Below the pieces are notes generated by a model. The model was not told the origin of the DNA and did no database searches. It saw only the letters and a program-made list of their open reading frames with translations. From assembly GCF_029603155.1 (NCBI RefSeq), contig NZ_JAPMUA010000001.1, positions 1 through 64,000 on the forward strand: a stretch of DNA of 64,000 bases. The letters run 5' to 3'. Each line of letters opens with the position of its first letter. Position 1 is the stretch's first letter. This DNA is from Galbibacter pacificus (GTDB lineage Bacteria; Bacteroidota; Bacteroidia; Flavobacteriales; Flavobacteriaceae). A program made the position numbers and the translations under genes. Below, one piece after another: positions 24,460-33,875 of this stretch.

Positions 24460-25617
24460 ATGAACGCTTTAAGAAAAAAGTTAGATCAACTAAAAAAACC
24501 TTTTAACAAAGGGGAGAAATGGGAGAAATATGCTCCCGCAATCAATGCATTCGATACTTTTTTATTTGTGCCCAACCATACCACAAAAAAGGGAGCGCAC
24601 ATTCGTGATGCAGTAGATTTAAAAAGAACAATGATTACCGTAGTTATAGCCTTGTTGCCTGCCTTAATTTACGGGATATACAATACAGGTTACCAGCATT
24701 TTTCGCAATTGGGTGAAGCATTTACGTTTATGGATGCATTTACACATGGTTTGTGGAAGATATTGCCTATGATTGCAGTTTCGTATATCGTAGGTCTTGG
24801 TATTGAATTTATTTTTGCCATTTACAGAGGCCACGAAGTAAACGAAGGGTTCTTGGTAACCGGATTGTTGGTGCCAATGATCATGCCGATAGACATTCCT
24901 TTATGGATGGTTGGCGTTTCAGTAGCTTTTGCCGTTTTAATTGGTAAAGAGGCTTTTGGAGGAACCGGGATGAATATTTTAAACCCTGCACTAACTGCAA
25001 GGGTTTTTGCATTCTTTGCATATCCTACTTTTATGTCTGGAAACAAAGTATGGGTCTCTGACGCCAGTAAAATCGATGCTATTTCGGGAGAAACAATTTT
25101 AGGTACCTTGGCTGCCGGAAAAGACGTACATTACAGTATGTGGAATATGTTTGAAGGAGCCATTCCAGGATCTATTGCAGAAACATCTACTTTGTGGATT
25201 CTAGTTGGAGCCGCCATTTTGGTGCTTACCGGAGTAGGAAGCTGGAGAATTATGGCTGGCGGGGTAATAGGTGGAGCATTTATGGGCTTCCTTTTCAATC
25301 TATGGGGAGCAAACGATTTAATGTCCTTTCCTTGGTACCAGCAATTAATTGTTGGAGGATTTGCCTTTGGTATTGTGTTCATGGCCACCGATCCCGTATC
25401 TGCCGCCCAGACACAAAAAGGAAAATGGATATACGGAATCCTTATCGGGATATTCTGTATCATGATCCGTGTTTTCAACCCGGCATATCCAGAAGGGGTA
25501 ATGTTAGCAATTTTATTAATGAACGTCTTTGCGCCGACCATAGACCATTATGTAATTCAGGCTAATATCAAAAGAAGAAAGAAACGTTTATCTGCCGTTA
25601 AGGTAAAATCAGCTTAA
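24460..25617 (+). CDS. nqrB: Na+-translocating NADH:quinone reductase subunit B
   Basis: 385 residues, polytopic inner-membrane subunit with the Na+ channel and quinone site. It should carry covalent FMN on a Thr near the motif DAISGETILG (T212); the residue before the Thr is Glu rather than the Ala of the common SGAT motif. GGTGMNILNPALTARVF and MATDPVSAAQT are typical family segments. ApbE encoded at 32021 would attach the FMN. nqrC starts two bases after the stop. Confidence 0.97.
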   Translation: MNALRKKLDQLKKPFNKGEKWEKYAPAINAFDTFLFVPNHTTKKGAHIRDAVDLKRTMITVVIALLPALIYGIYNTGYQHFSQLGEAFTFMDAFTHGLWKILPMIAVSYIVGLGIEFIFAIYRGHEVNEGFLVTGLLVPMIMPIDIPLWMVGVSVAFAVLIGKEAFGGTGMNILNPALTARVFAFFAYPTFMSGNKVWVSDASKIDAISGETILGTLAAGKDVHYSMWNMFEGAIPGSIAETSTLWILVGAAILVLTGVGSWRIMAGGVIGGAFMGFLFNLWGANDLMSFPWYQQLIVGGFAFGIVFMATDPVSAAQTQKGKWIYGILIGIFCIMIRVFNPAYPEGVMLAILLMNVFAPTIDHYVIQANIKRRKKRLSAVKVKSA

Positions 25618-25619
25618 TT

Positions 25620-26342
25620 ATGAATAGAGATAGTAACGCATATACATTTATATTCGCAACTATAATGGTTGTTGTAGTAGCATCTGCACTTGCATTTGCC
25701 GCCACTTCCTTACAGCCTAAGCAAGCTGCAAATATTAAAATAGAGAAGATGCAAAACATCTTGTCTACCATAGGGGTCACAGCAACTAAAGAAGATGCAG
25801 AAGAAACCTATAAAAAATACATTACAGAAGAGGTTGCCCTCAACAGCAAAGGAGAAGTGGTAACAGATGTAGATCCTTTTAAAGTAGACCTTGCAAAAGA
25901 GCTTAAAAAAGATGAGGAGAAACAACGCTTTCCATTATATATTGCAGATGTGGAAGGCAAGAAATATTATGTTATACCACTACGTGGAGCCGGATTATGG
26001 GATGCCATTTGGGGATATATTTCTTTGGAAGATGATGTAAATACCGTTAAAGGAGCAGTTTTTGATCATAAAGGCGAAACTCCCGGACTGGGTGGTGAGA
26101 TTACACAAGCTTGGTTTCAACAACGGTTCCAAAACGAGAAGATATATGATGAATCTGGAAATTTTGTAGGAATTACAGTTCAAAAAGGATATTCAGGTGG
26201 AGATAATAAAGACGATAATGCAGTTGATGCTATTTCCGGGGCTACCATTACCGGAAACGGTGTAACGGCAATGATACACAACAGGTTGGAATATTACCTT
26301 CCATACCTAAAGGAACAAAATACTAAAGTAGCTTTAAAATAA
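25620..26342 (+). CDS. nqrC: Na+-translocating NADH:quinone reductase subunit C
   Basis: 240 residues: one N-terminal membrane segment (about 8-30) and a large periplasmic domain. The flavinylation motif DAISGATITG, with acceptor T209, is canonical, and GETPGLGGEI is the usual family motif. Covalent FMN is added by ApbE. nqrD follows after five bases. Confidence 0.97.
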   Translation: MNRDSNAYTFIFATIMVVVVASALAFAATSLQPKQAANIKIEKMQNILSTIGVTATKEDAEETYKKYITEEVALNSKGEVVTDVDPFKVDLAKELKKDEEKQRFPLYIADVEGKKYYVIPLRGAGLWDAIWGYISLEDDVNTVKGAVFDHKGETPGLGGEITQAWFQQRFQNEKIYDESGNFVGITVQKGYSGGDNKDDNAVDAISGATITGNGVTAMIHNRLEYYLPYLKEQNTKVALK

Positions 26343-26347
26343 ATATT

Positions 26348-27070
26348 ATGGCTGACACTGAAAACAAAAAAGAGAAATCTCCCGTGGTGCTTTTTGTTGC
26401 TGAAGAAAAAGAACCACTTTTCTCTAAGAAAAACAGAAAATTATTAACAGATCCTTTAAACGACGATAACCCGATTACCGTACAGGTATTGGGTATTTGT
26501 TCTGCATTGGCAATTACGGTTCAGTTAAAACCTTCTATCGTAATGGCCATTGCTGTATTGGTGGTAGTTGCTGCCAGTAACGTTATTGTATCGCTTTTAA
26601 GGAACTTAATCCCCAACAGGATCAGGATTATTGTTCAATTGGTGGTAGTGGCCGCTTTGGTGATCTTGGTTAACGAGGTGCTCAAGGCCTATGCCTACGA
26701 CGTGAGTAAGGAACTTTCGGTTTTTGTTGGGTTGATTATTACCAACTGTATTGTAATGGGCCGTTTGGAGGCCTTTGCCTTGGGGAACGGACCTTGGAAG
26801 TCTTTCCTTGACGGAATTGGAAACGCAGCTGGTTATGGAATGATATTAATTATCGTAGCGTTTTTTAGGGAACTTTTGGGTTCTGGAAAATTGTTTGGTT
26901 TTGAGGTTCTTGGACATAAAGGGGTGACAATTGCCGAATCTACAGGATTGTATGCTCTGGGATATCAAAATAACGGTTTAATGCTGTTATCGCCAGCCGC
27001 CTTATTGGTTGTTGGTATTATTATTTGGGTACAGCGTTCCAGAAACCGTAAGTTAATAGAAAAACATTAA
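26348..27070 (+). CDS. nqrD: Na+-translocating NADH:quinone reductase subunit D
   Basis: 240 residues with about six membrane helices. NqrD and NqrE are homologous and together bind an Fe-S centre between them; conserved cysteines are at ICSALAIT and TNCIVMGRLEAFA. The N-terminal tail of about 35 residues is charged (NKKEKSPVVLFVAEEKEP) and longer than in Vibrio. nqrE starts 26 bases downstream. Confidence 0.97.
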   Translation: MADTENKKEKSPVVLFVAEEKEPLFSKKNRKLLTDPLNDDNPITVQVLGICSALAITVQLKPSIVMAIAVLVVVAASNVIVSLLRNLIPNRIRIIVQLVVVAALVILVNEVLKAYAYDVSKELSVFVGLIITNCIVMGRLEAFALGNGPWKSFLDGIGNAAGYGMILIIVAFFRELLGSGKLFGFEVLGHKGVTIAESTGLYALGYQNNGLMLLSPAALLVVGIIIWVQRSRNRKLIEKH

Positions 27071-27096
27071 GCATCAGACTTTAAAAAATATTTAAA

Positions 27097-27711
27097 ATGG
27101 AATATGTAAACCTTTTTGTAAAAAGTATTTTTGTTGAGAACATGATTTTTGCCTATTTCTTGGGGATGTGTTCTTACTTAGCGGTTTCTAAAACCGTAAA
27201 AACTGCTGTTGGTCTTGGTGCTGCTGTTATCTTTGTATTGGCAATTACAGTGCCTATCAACTTTTTATTAGATAATTACCTGTTAAAGCCCGGGGCTTTA
27301 TCTTGGCTTGGGCCAGAATATGCCGAGCTTGACCTTAGCTTTTTAAGTTTTATCATGTTTATTGCCGTAATTGCATCCATGGTACAACTTGTAGAAATGA
27401 TTGTGGAGCGGTTTGCTCCCGCATTATACGGTGCTTTGGGTATTTTCTTGCCATTAATTGCGGTAAACTGTGCAATTCTTGGTGGATCGCTATTTATGCA
27501 ACAAAAAGATTTTGGTGGCGTATCCGAGGCGGCCGTTTATGGATTAGGCTCCGGTGTGGGCTGGTTTTTAGCAATTCTGGCTATTTCTGCTGTGCGGGAA
27601 AAGATTACCTACTCAAATGTTCCTGCTCCATTAAGAGGCTTGGGAATTACCTTTATCATAACAGGACTTATGGCGCTTGGCTTCATGAGTTTTATGGGAA
27701 TTAAATTATAA
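27097..27711 (+). CDS. nqrE: Na+-translocating NADH:quinone reductase subunit E
   Basis: 204 residues, six predicted helices. Conserved cysteines in LGMCSYLAVSK and VNCAILGGSLF match those coordinating the intramembrane Fe-S centre with NqrD. Typical length. nqrF starts 22 bases downstream. Confidence 0.97.
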   Translation: MEYVNLFVKSIFVENMIFAYFLGMCSYLAVSKTVKTAVGLGAAVIFVLAITVPINFLLDNYLLKPGALSWLGPEYAELDLSFLSFIMFIAVIASMVQLVEMIVERFAPALYGALGIFLPLIAVNCAILGGSLFMQQKDFGGVSEAAVYGLGSGVGWFLAILAISAVREKITYSNVPAPLRGLGITFIITGLMALGFMSFMGIKL

Positions 27712-27733
27712 ATCGTATTTAGTTAATTAGCAT

Positions 27734-29026
27734 ATGGATTATTCAGTAATCATAGCAAGTTTAATAGTTTTTCTGGCACTTATTTTTGTATTGGTAGGAA
27801 TATTATTAACCGCAAAAGCAAAACTCGTTCCTTCGGGTCCTGTAACATTAAAAATCAACGGAGAAAAAGATGTTGAAGTTTCGTCAGGGGGGACCTTGTT
27901 ATCAACTTTAGGAAATAGCAAAATATTTTTACCTTCTGCCTGTGGTGGTGGTGGTACCTGTATCCAGTGTAAGTGTATAGTTAAAGAAGGCGGGGGGCAA
28001 ATGCTTCCAACCGAAGAACCGCACTTTACCCGTAAAGAAGCCGCCGAAGGATGGAGGCTTGGATGTCAGGTAAAGGTAAAACAGGACATGGTTATTCAAG
28101 TACCGGAAGAGGTATTTGGTATAAAAAAATGGGAAGCAGAGGTTGTTCGTAACTGGAACGTGGCTTCTTTCATAAAAGAATTTGTTGTACGTATCCCGGA
28201 AGATATGGATTACCAAGCGGGTGGATATATTCAAATTGAGATTCCGCCGGTGGAAGTTAAATATGAAGATATTAATATTACTGCTCACCCCGAAGAACAC
28301 GAAGACCCTAAAAAATTCCAGCTAGAGTGGGATAAATTTAATTTATGGCCTTTGGTGATGAAAAATACAGAGGTTGTTGAAAGGGCCTACTCAATGGCTT
28401 CTTATCCTGCCGAAGGAAGGGATATTATGTTGAACGTGCGTATTGCAACCCCGCCATGGGATAGAAATAAAAATGGCTGGATGGATGTAAATCCAGGTAT
28501 AGCATCTTCTTATATATTTTCCAGAAAAGCGGGAGATAAAGTTGTAATTTCAGGACCTTACGGAGAATTCTTTATCAACCCGAGCGAAGCAGAAATGCTA
28601 TATGTTGGCGGTGGGGCCGGAATGGCGCCAATGCGTTCACATTTGTACCATCTCTTTAAAACCCTTAAAACCGGTAGAAAAGTTACATATTGGTACGGTG
28701 GACGCTCTAAACGTGAATTGTTTTACTTAGAGCATTTTAGGGAATTAGAAAGGGATTTCCCTAACTTTAAATTTTATATTGCCCTATCCGAGCCTTTAGA
28801 AGAAGATAATTGGAAAGTAAAAGATGGACTTGATGGCGAAGGTGATGGTTTTGTTGGCTTTGTTCACCAAGTAGTTATCGATAATTACTTGAACCATCAT
28901 GAAGCCCCAGAGGATATAGAATTCTATTTCTGCGGACCGCCATTAATGAACAAGGCTGTTGAAAAAATGTGCGACGATTTTGGTGTGCCGCCAGAGAATG
29001 TTCGTTTTGATGACTTTGGAGGATAA
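27734..29026 (+). CDS. nqrF: Na+-translocating NADH:quinone reductase subunit F
   Basis: 430 residues. NqrF is the NADH-oxidising entry subunit. Order: one N-terminal membrane helix (4-26), a 2Fe-2S ferredoxin domain with ligands C70, C76, C79 and C111, an FAD-binding domain with RAYSMASYP, and an NADH-binding domain with VGGGAGMAPMRSHL and the terminal CGPP motif. It closes the operon; a strong terminator follows. Confidence 0.97.
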   Translation: MDYSVIIASLIVFLALIFVLVGILLTAKAKLVPSGPVTLKINGEKDVEVSSGGTLLSTLGNSKIFLPSACGGGGTCIQCKCIVKEGGGQMLPTEEPHFTRKEAAEGWRLGCQVKVKQDMVIQVPEEVFGIKKWEAEVVRNWNVASFIKEFVVRIPEDMDYQAGGYIQIEIPPVEVKYEDINITAHPEEHEDPKKFQLEWDKFNLWPLVMKNTEVVERAYSMASYPAEGRDIMLNVRIATPPWDRNKNGWMDVNPGIASSYIFSRKAGDKVVISGPYGEFFINPSEAEMLYVGGGAGMAPMRSHLYHLFKTLKTGRKVTYWYGGRSKRELFYLEHFRELERDFPNFKFYIALSEPLEEDNWKVKDGLDGEGDGFVGFVHQVVIDNYLNHHEAPEDIEFYFCGPPLMNKAVEKMCDDFGVPPENVRFDDFGG

Positions 29027-29054
29027 ACAATCATTACATACGCATATATAGATA

Positions 29055-29088
29055 TAAAAAAACCACGTTTTTCGGCGTGGTTTTTTTA
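29055..29088. terminator. Terminator of the nqr operon (bidirectional)
   Basis: AAAAAACCACG (to 29067) pairs with CGTGGTTTTTT (from 29076), giving an A run before and T run after the stem. It ends nqrF transcripts and can end the converging lipoprotein gene at 29106. Confidence 0.88.
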
Positions 29089-29105
29089 TCATTAAAATTC
29101 GATAT

Positions 29106-29624
29106 TTATTTAGCTTCAACATTTACAATATTGGTTTCGTCCCCCGATTTAAATTCAACGGTTTTTAAACGGTTGTCTCCCGGAAGTTTAAAAATAAGGA
29201 CAGCCATGCTTGTAAAAGACTGTTCTTCGCCTTCTTCAATATTGTATTCTATAATAACGCTGGATCCAATTCTTTTAGCATCATCAATTTCTATAATCTC
29301 TTTTCTATTGCTTTCAGGGAGTAAAATTACGCCTACCCTATTTTCATTAAAATCAATTTGGGTCACTTCGTTGTTCATGGTTTTGGCAGCCCCAAATTTT
29401 TGGTCGAACTCCTGTTGGTTATCAATGGTAAAAAACTGTATTACATTGGGTGCAATATCTTTTTTTGGAAAATAATTAGCTACAATTTCTGTTTTCATAG
29501 TTTCTGGTTTTCCAGCACGTGTAAAATCGTTATCACTGCTGTCAGAGTTGTTGCCCTTTTTATTGTTGCAGGACATAATCATTGTTGCGGATAGCGCTAT
29601 AAAAGCTATTTTTTTAATATTCAT
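29106..29624 (-). CDS. Putative lipoprotein, possible PrcB-like domain
   Basis: 172 residues with a lipoprotein signal (lipobox MIMSC), followed by an Asn/Ser/Asp-rich linker and one globular domain. The segment FFTIDNQQEFDQKFG leading to VTQIDFNENRVGVILLPESN recalls the PrcB C-terminal (protease-complex subunit) fold, but I hold this only weakly. It converges with nqrF and lies 57 bases downstream of the von Willebrand-A gene on the same strand. Confidence 0.72.
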   Translation of the reverse strand: MNIKKIAFIALSATMIMSCNNKKGNNSDSSDNDFTRAGKPETMKTEIVANYFPKKDIAPNVIQFFTIDNQQEFDQKFGAAKTMNNEVTQIDFNENRVGVILLPESNRKEIIEIDDAKRIGSSVIIEYNIEEGEEQSFTSMAVLIFKLPGDNRLKTVEFKSGDETNIVNVEAK

Positions 29625-29681
29625 AATGTTATGTTTTTTGTTTGCAATTATAGTTGTAAAAATAATCTATAAACAAAGATA

Positions 29682-31490
29682 CTAAAATCTATTGTAGCTT
29701 TTCATTAACCGAACAAATTCTGCACGGTACCCTTCCTTGTCAACCCCTTTGTTGTTTTCGGCCAAGTTTACTATTTGTTCTTTGGTGGTACCGTTTAAAT
29801 ATTCAGAATCCCTTAAGTACATCCCCCACATGGCAACAGCCGAAGCAAAGTTAAAATCGACATTGGTCGGCGATGGTTTATCATTAACTGGGTGTACTAT
29901 TTCTTTACTAGTGTCTCCATCAGGTTTTTTATACCTGAACTTTACGGTAAGCAATTCGTTTCCATAAGTATTGGTGGCTGTTGTTTTGGTATATTTTAAA
30001 GAATCTATATCTTTTAAATAAGGGCTGTCAATACCTTCTGGAATAAGCTCATACAAAGCGGATACGGTATGTCCACTGCCCAATTCGCCTGCATCTTTGG
30101 TATCGTCTTTAAAATCTTCATCGTTTAAAAGCCTGTTTTCGTATCCAATTAATCTATATGCCTGTATCTTTTCGGGGTTAAATTCCACCTGAATCTTTAC
30201 ATCCTTAGCAATGGTATAAAGTGTGCCTCCAAACTCGGTGCCTAAAACACGTTGTGCTTCTTGCATGGTATCAATATAGGCATGGTTTCCGTTTCCTTTA
30301 TCAGCTAGGGTTTCTAGCTTGGAATCTTTGTAATTTCCCATTCCAAAGCCCAAACAGGTTAAAAAAACACCACTTTTTCTTTTTTCTTCAATGAGGTCTT
30401 CCATTTCGCGGTCGCTGGAAGGACCTATGTTGAAATCGCCGTCGGTGGCAAGAATTACCCTATTGTTTCCTTTTTTTATAAAATTTTCCTGAGCTGTTTC
30501 ATAGGCAAGTTGCAAACCTTTGCTTCCGGCTGTCGATCCACCGGCTTCGAGTTTGTCCAAAGCTTCTATAATTTTGTTTTTGTCACTGCCTGGGGTAGGT
30601 GGGAGTACCAATCCTGCCGCACCTGCATATACCACAACGGAAACCCGATCTTTAGGACGTAATTGACCGACCAATAATTTAAAGGCCGATTTTAACAATG
30701 GCAGTTTGTTGGGGGCCTGCATGGAGCCCGATACATCAATGAGGAATACCAAGTTTGATGGAGGAATGTTGTCCAACGGAACGTTTTTCCCTTGAATTCC
30801 TATTTTTATAAGTTCGTGCTGCTCGTTCCATGGTGTTTTGTTCAACGTGGTTTCAATTGAAAAAGGGTCGTCTCCTGTGGGTTGTTTGTATTCATACTTG
30901 AAATAATTGATCAATTCTTCAATTTTAATGGCGTCCTTTGGTATTTCTTCTCCGTTGTTAATCATACGCCTCATATTACTATATGAAGCCTTGTCGACAT
31001 CAATTGAAAAAGTGGAAAGTGGCTTATAAGTAACCTGTTGAAAGCCACGCTCGTTAATTTCAGTATAGCTTTCAGTGTTTGCTTGAGGAGATGGGGGATA
31101 TGCTATTTGCGTGGAATATGTACTTATGCCCCTTATTACATTCATGTTTTTCTTCAACTCGGCAGCATCTTCCACAATCATAATTTCTTCCAATTCTTCA
31201 CCAGATGGCTCCAATTGTATATTAAGCTCTTTGCTTTTTTCTTTGACGCTAACTTTTTTTGGCTTCATTCCCAAGAATGAAAAAGAAAGAACGTCCCCGG
31301 TTTTGGCGGCAATGGAAAAACGACCGTTATAATTGGTAGCCGTACTAGCGTTGGTAGTTGTATTTATAATGTTTACACCAGGTATCGGACTTCCGTCTGA
31401 TGCATCGGTTACTGTTCCCGTAATCTGTCTAGTCTGGGCTGTAGCCCATGTGGTACTAAGAATGAACAATAAAATATATAAGCTTCGCAT
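29682..31490 (-). CDS. Secreted von Willebrand factor A domain protein (YfbK-like)
   Basis: 602 residues from the ATG giving MRSLYILLFILS; the frame is open to 31538 but the upstream residues disrupt the signal peptide. Order: signal peptide (cut after ATAQ), carboxypeptidase-regulatory-like beta domain (about 21-95), linker, von Willebrand N-terminal region (about 155-245), VWA domain with MIDAS motif DVSGS (252-256), and a C-terminal DUF3520-like region. The same order is common in Bacteroidota YfbK-like proteins. Role unknown; VWA domains bind proteins through a divalent metal. Confidence 0.9.
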   Translation of the reverse strand: MRSLYILLFILSTTWATAQTRQITGTVTDASDGSPIPGVNIINTTTNASTATNYNGRFSIAAKTGDVLSFSFLGMKPKKVSVKEKSKELNIQLEPSGEELEEIMIVEDAAELKKNMNVIRGISTYSTQIAYPPSPQANTESYTEINERGFQQVTYKPLSTFSIDVDKASYSNMRRMINNGEEIPKDAIKIEELINYFKYEYKQPTGDDPFSIETTLNKTPWNEQHELIKIGIQGKNVPLDNIPPSNLVFLIDVSGSMQAPNKLPLLKSAFKLLVGQLRPKDRVSVVVYAGAAGLVLPPTPGSDKNKIIEALDKLEAGGSTAGSKGLQLAYETAQENFIKKGNNRVILATDGDFNIGPSSDREMEDLIEEKRKSGVFLTCLGFGMGNYKDSKLETLADKGNGNHAYIDTMQEAQRVLGTEFGGTLYTIAKDVKIQVEFNPEKIQAYRLIGYENRLLNDEDFKDDTKDAGELGSGHTVSALYELIPEGIDSPYLKDIDSLKYTKTTATNTYGNELLTVKFRYKKPDGDTSKEIVHPVNDKPSPTNVDFNFASAVAMWGMYLRDSEYLNGTTKEQIVNLAENNKGVDKEGYRAEFVRLMKSYNRF

Positions 31491-31592
31491 ATGTATAATT
31501 TTTAGTTTGTTTTTTGTAAAAATCAACATCTGTGCCAAAAGGGCCGTACCAATAAATACCGTTTGACTTAAAAATATTGGTTAATACCTTTT

Positions 31593-31618
31593 TTGTGCTT
31601 ATTCTTCCTGTAGTTTTG
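31593..31618 (+). promoter_or_regulatory. Promoter of the 31681-33061 unit
   Basis: TAGTTTTG (31611-31618) is an exact TAnnTTTG box; a TTG at 31593-31595 lies 15 bases upstream, slightly short of the usual -33 spacing. Predicted start is about 55 bases before the first gene. Confidence 0.5.
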
Positions 31619-31680
31619 TGTAATTTTACTGAGCTTGCTTTTATAACTACAGATACCGAAAATTTTATTAAACGATCCTT

Positions 31681-32040
31681 ATGTCGATAGAACTTACTAC
31701 ACAAGAACTACACAATTTAGCAATGAATGTTGTTGGAAAAGATTTGGAGAAGCAGGGCTTTGAATTTATTTCGGTTAATAGCCAATTAAAAAAAGATCCG
31801 CAATTTGTATGCTTAAAAAACAAAAAGCTTCATTTTGTTGTTGTAAAGGCAGTTTTATATCCTAACAATCCGGAAAAATATGATGTTACGTATATGGAAA
31901 CCATGAAGGAGCATGCGTTAAAATTTAAGGCCCGTACATATTATGCCGGCGTTGGTATTGCCAACGCAAAAAACTATGAAGCCCCTATAACTAAAAACGA
32001 AAACTATATCATTAACTATAATGGCATTATTGAAATCTAA
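31681..32040 (+). CDS. Small conserved protein translationally coupled to apbE, function unknown
   Basis: 119 residues, no signal peptide or membrane segment, alpha/beta pattern with VCLKNKKLHFVVVKAVLYP. I recall similar small Flavobacteriia proteins being labelled Na+-NQR subunit F, but this one has no Fe-S cysteine motif, no FAD or NADH motif, and only one Cys. Its last 20 bases overlap the start of apbE, so the two are coupled. The placement suggests a link to NQR maturation, as inference only. Confidence 0.8.
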   Translation: MSIELTTQELHNLAMNVVGKDLEKQGFEFISVNSQLKKDPQFVCLKNKKLHFVVVKAVLYPNNPEKYDVTYMETMKEHALKFKARTYYAGVGIANAKNYEAPITKNENYIINYNGIIEI

Positions 32041-33061
32041 ATTATTATTATGGCAACTAGGATTGGTTGTTGTTTTTTTTATAGGATGCAATTCTCAGGC
32101 AGAGTCTAACTTTAAAGTAGAACAGGGATATGCCCTTGGTACGACTTACAACATAAAATATGAGGTAGAAAACGACACTGAAGACCTTAAAGGCCAAATC
32201 GATGCCGTTTTTGATACGGTAAACAAATCCATGTCCACATACCTTCCAACGTCAGATATATCTGCTATTAACAGAGGCGATTCTGCCGTAGTGGTCGATA
32301 AATACTTTCGGGAAGTGTACTTACATGCAAAACAGATATGGCGCAAGACCAATGGTTTTTTCGATCCCACCGTGGGTGCTCTTATAAATGCTTGGGGGTT
32401 TGGACCTGAAAAGGCCGTAAACCATATGGAAGATTATCAAGTTGACAGTATTTTGGAATTTACTGGTTTTGATAAGGTTTTTATGTCTGATGATTATAGG
32501 ATTATAAAAAAGAATAAAAACATATACTTGGATTTTAATGCCTTGGCTAAAGGATATACCATCGACCTTATTGGAAGGATGTTTGAAAGAAACGGCGTGG
32601 AAAATTATCTAATCGAACTGGGCGGTGAAATTTTAACCAGAGGGAATAGCCAAAACACAAATAAGATTAAAAATTGGGTGGTGGCCATTGACAGCCCTAT
32701 GCAGGATAAGGAACAGCGCGTTTTAATTGCCAAGGTAGAGCTTAAAGACAAGGCAATGGCCACGAGCGGCAACTACCGTAAATTTAGGGTAGACGAAGCA
32801 ACGGGCGAGCATTATGTGCATATTATAAACCCATTGACCGGATATCCCCAAAAAAGCAGTGTTCTAAGTGTTTCTGTGGTGGCAGATAGCTGTATGTTGG
32901 CCGATGCTTATGCAACTGCCCTAATGGTAATGCCCTTGGAAAAGGCAAAGGAACTTTTAAAAGTAACCCCAGAAATTGATGCATACATCATTAGCGCCGA
33001 TAAAGATGGAGACCTTATTGAATATAAAACTAAGGGCTTTCAGGAGTTGCTTTTGGAATAA
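32021..33061 (+). CDS. apbE: FAD:protein FMN transferase (ApbE)
   Basis: 346 residues. A periplasm-facing lipoprotein (lipobox FFIGC) that transfers FMN from FAD to a Thr of target proteins such as NqrB and NqrC. Family motifs: GYALGTTYNIKYE near the start, FNALAKGYTID, ELGGEILTRG, HIINPLTGYP, and the Mg-binding DAYATALMV. The start ATG lies within the previous gene. Its place three kilobases from nqrABCDEF fits a role in maturing that complex. Confidence 0.95.
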   Translation: MALLKSKLLLWQLGLVVVFFIGCNSQAESNFKVEQGYALGTTYNIKYEVENDTEDLKGQIDAVFDTVNKSMSTYLPTSDISAINRGDSAVVVDKYFREVYLHAKQIWRKTNGFFDPTVGALINAWGFGPEKAVNHMEDYQVDSILEFTGFDKVFMSDDYRIIKKNKNIYLDFNALAKGYTIDLIGRMFERNGVENYLIELGGEILTRGNSQNTNKIKNWVVAIDSPMQDKEQRVLIAKVELKDKAMATSGNYRKFRVDEATGEHYVHIINPLTGYPQKSSVLSVSVVADSCMLADAYATALMVMPLEKAKELLKVTPEIDAYIISADKDGDLIEYKTKGFQELLLE

Positions 33062-33087
33062 CAATTTAATTAAAACCGAACGGCGCC

Positions 33088-33861
33088 TCACTTTTTGGGC
33101 TTATGGCACACGGGAATAATCTCGTTGGGGTTAAGAGCATAGCGTTGAATGTCTTTGGAAGGTAGTTGTTTTGGATAATCAACTTCTTCTACTTTAAAGC
33201 CTATGTTTCTTAACCTGTTAAAATAATCCATTCCATATACGCGGACGTGGTCGTATTGACCAAAGATTTTGGCACGCTCTTTTCTGTTGGTTATGGAATC
33301 GTCTTCAAAGGTATTTTTTCTGTTGATATCCTGTGGAATTTGAAAGATGCCCCATCCATCGGGCTTCATTACACGGAACAATTCCTGCATGGCCTTTTCA
33401 TCATCTTTAATATGCTCAAGTACATGATTGCACAAAATAACATCATATGTGTTATCTTCAAAAGGAAGGTTGCAAATATCGGCTTTTACGTCGGCTAAAG
33501 GAGATTCAATATCGGTGGTGGTATATTCAATATTGTTTAACTTTTTAAAGCGTTTGTAAAAAGCCTGTTCTGGGGCAAAATGAAGCAATTTAATGGGGGT
33601 TTTAAAAAAATCTGTTTCATTGGCAAGGTACAGCCATAAAAGCCGGTGCCGCTCCAGAGAAAGTGTTCCGGGGGCCAGTACGTTGTTTCTTTGGTTGCCG
33701 TAACCATAGGGCAAAAACGATTTATAACTTTTGCCGTCTATTGGGTCGGTATATGTGTTGCCTTTGTATAGAACGACTATAAGTGGCCGGACCCAATAGC
33801 TTAATTTAATGAGCAGGGGCCTGGGAACAGTATTTAAAACAAGTTTAAAAAGCTTTTTCAA
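33088..33861 (-). CDS. Class I SAM-dependent methyltransferase
   Basis: 257 residues. The N-terminal 60 residues are basic and hydrophobic (KLVLNTVPRPLLIKLSYWV); the methyltransferase core follows with LLHFAPEQAF in place of the usual glycine-rich motif I, then DICNLPFEDNTYDVILCNHV and HIKDDEKAMQELFRVMKPDG. The substrate is unknown. It lies 14 bases downstream of map on the same strand and is probably co-transcribed with it. Confidence 0.88.
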   Translation of the reverse strand: MKKLFKLVLNTVPRPLLIKLSYWVRPLIVVLYKGNTYTDPIDGKSYKSFLPYGYGNQRNNVLAPGTLSLERHRLLWLYLANETDFFKTPIKLLHFAPEQAFYKRFKKLNNIEYTTTDIESPLADVKADICNLPFEDNTYDVILCNHVLEHIKDDEKAMQELFRVMKPDGWGIFQIPQDINRKNTFEDDSITNRKERAKIFGQYDHVRVYGMDYFNRLRNIGFKVEEVDYPKQLPSKDIQRYALNPNEIIPVCHKPKK

Positions 33862-33875
33862 TTAAAAGTGGCTAT

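Noticed and set aside
29106..33061. VWA protein, lipoprotein and apbE as one unknown system
   Set aside because: The lipoprotein and VWA genes are on the opposite strand from the small gene and apbE, with separate promoters, so there is no evidence that they act together.
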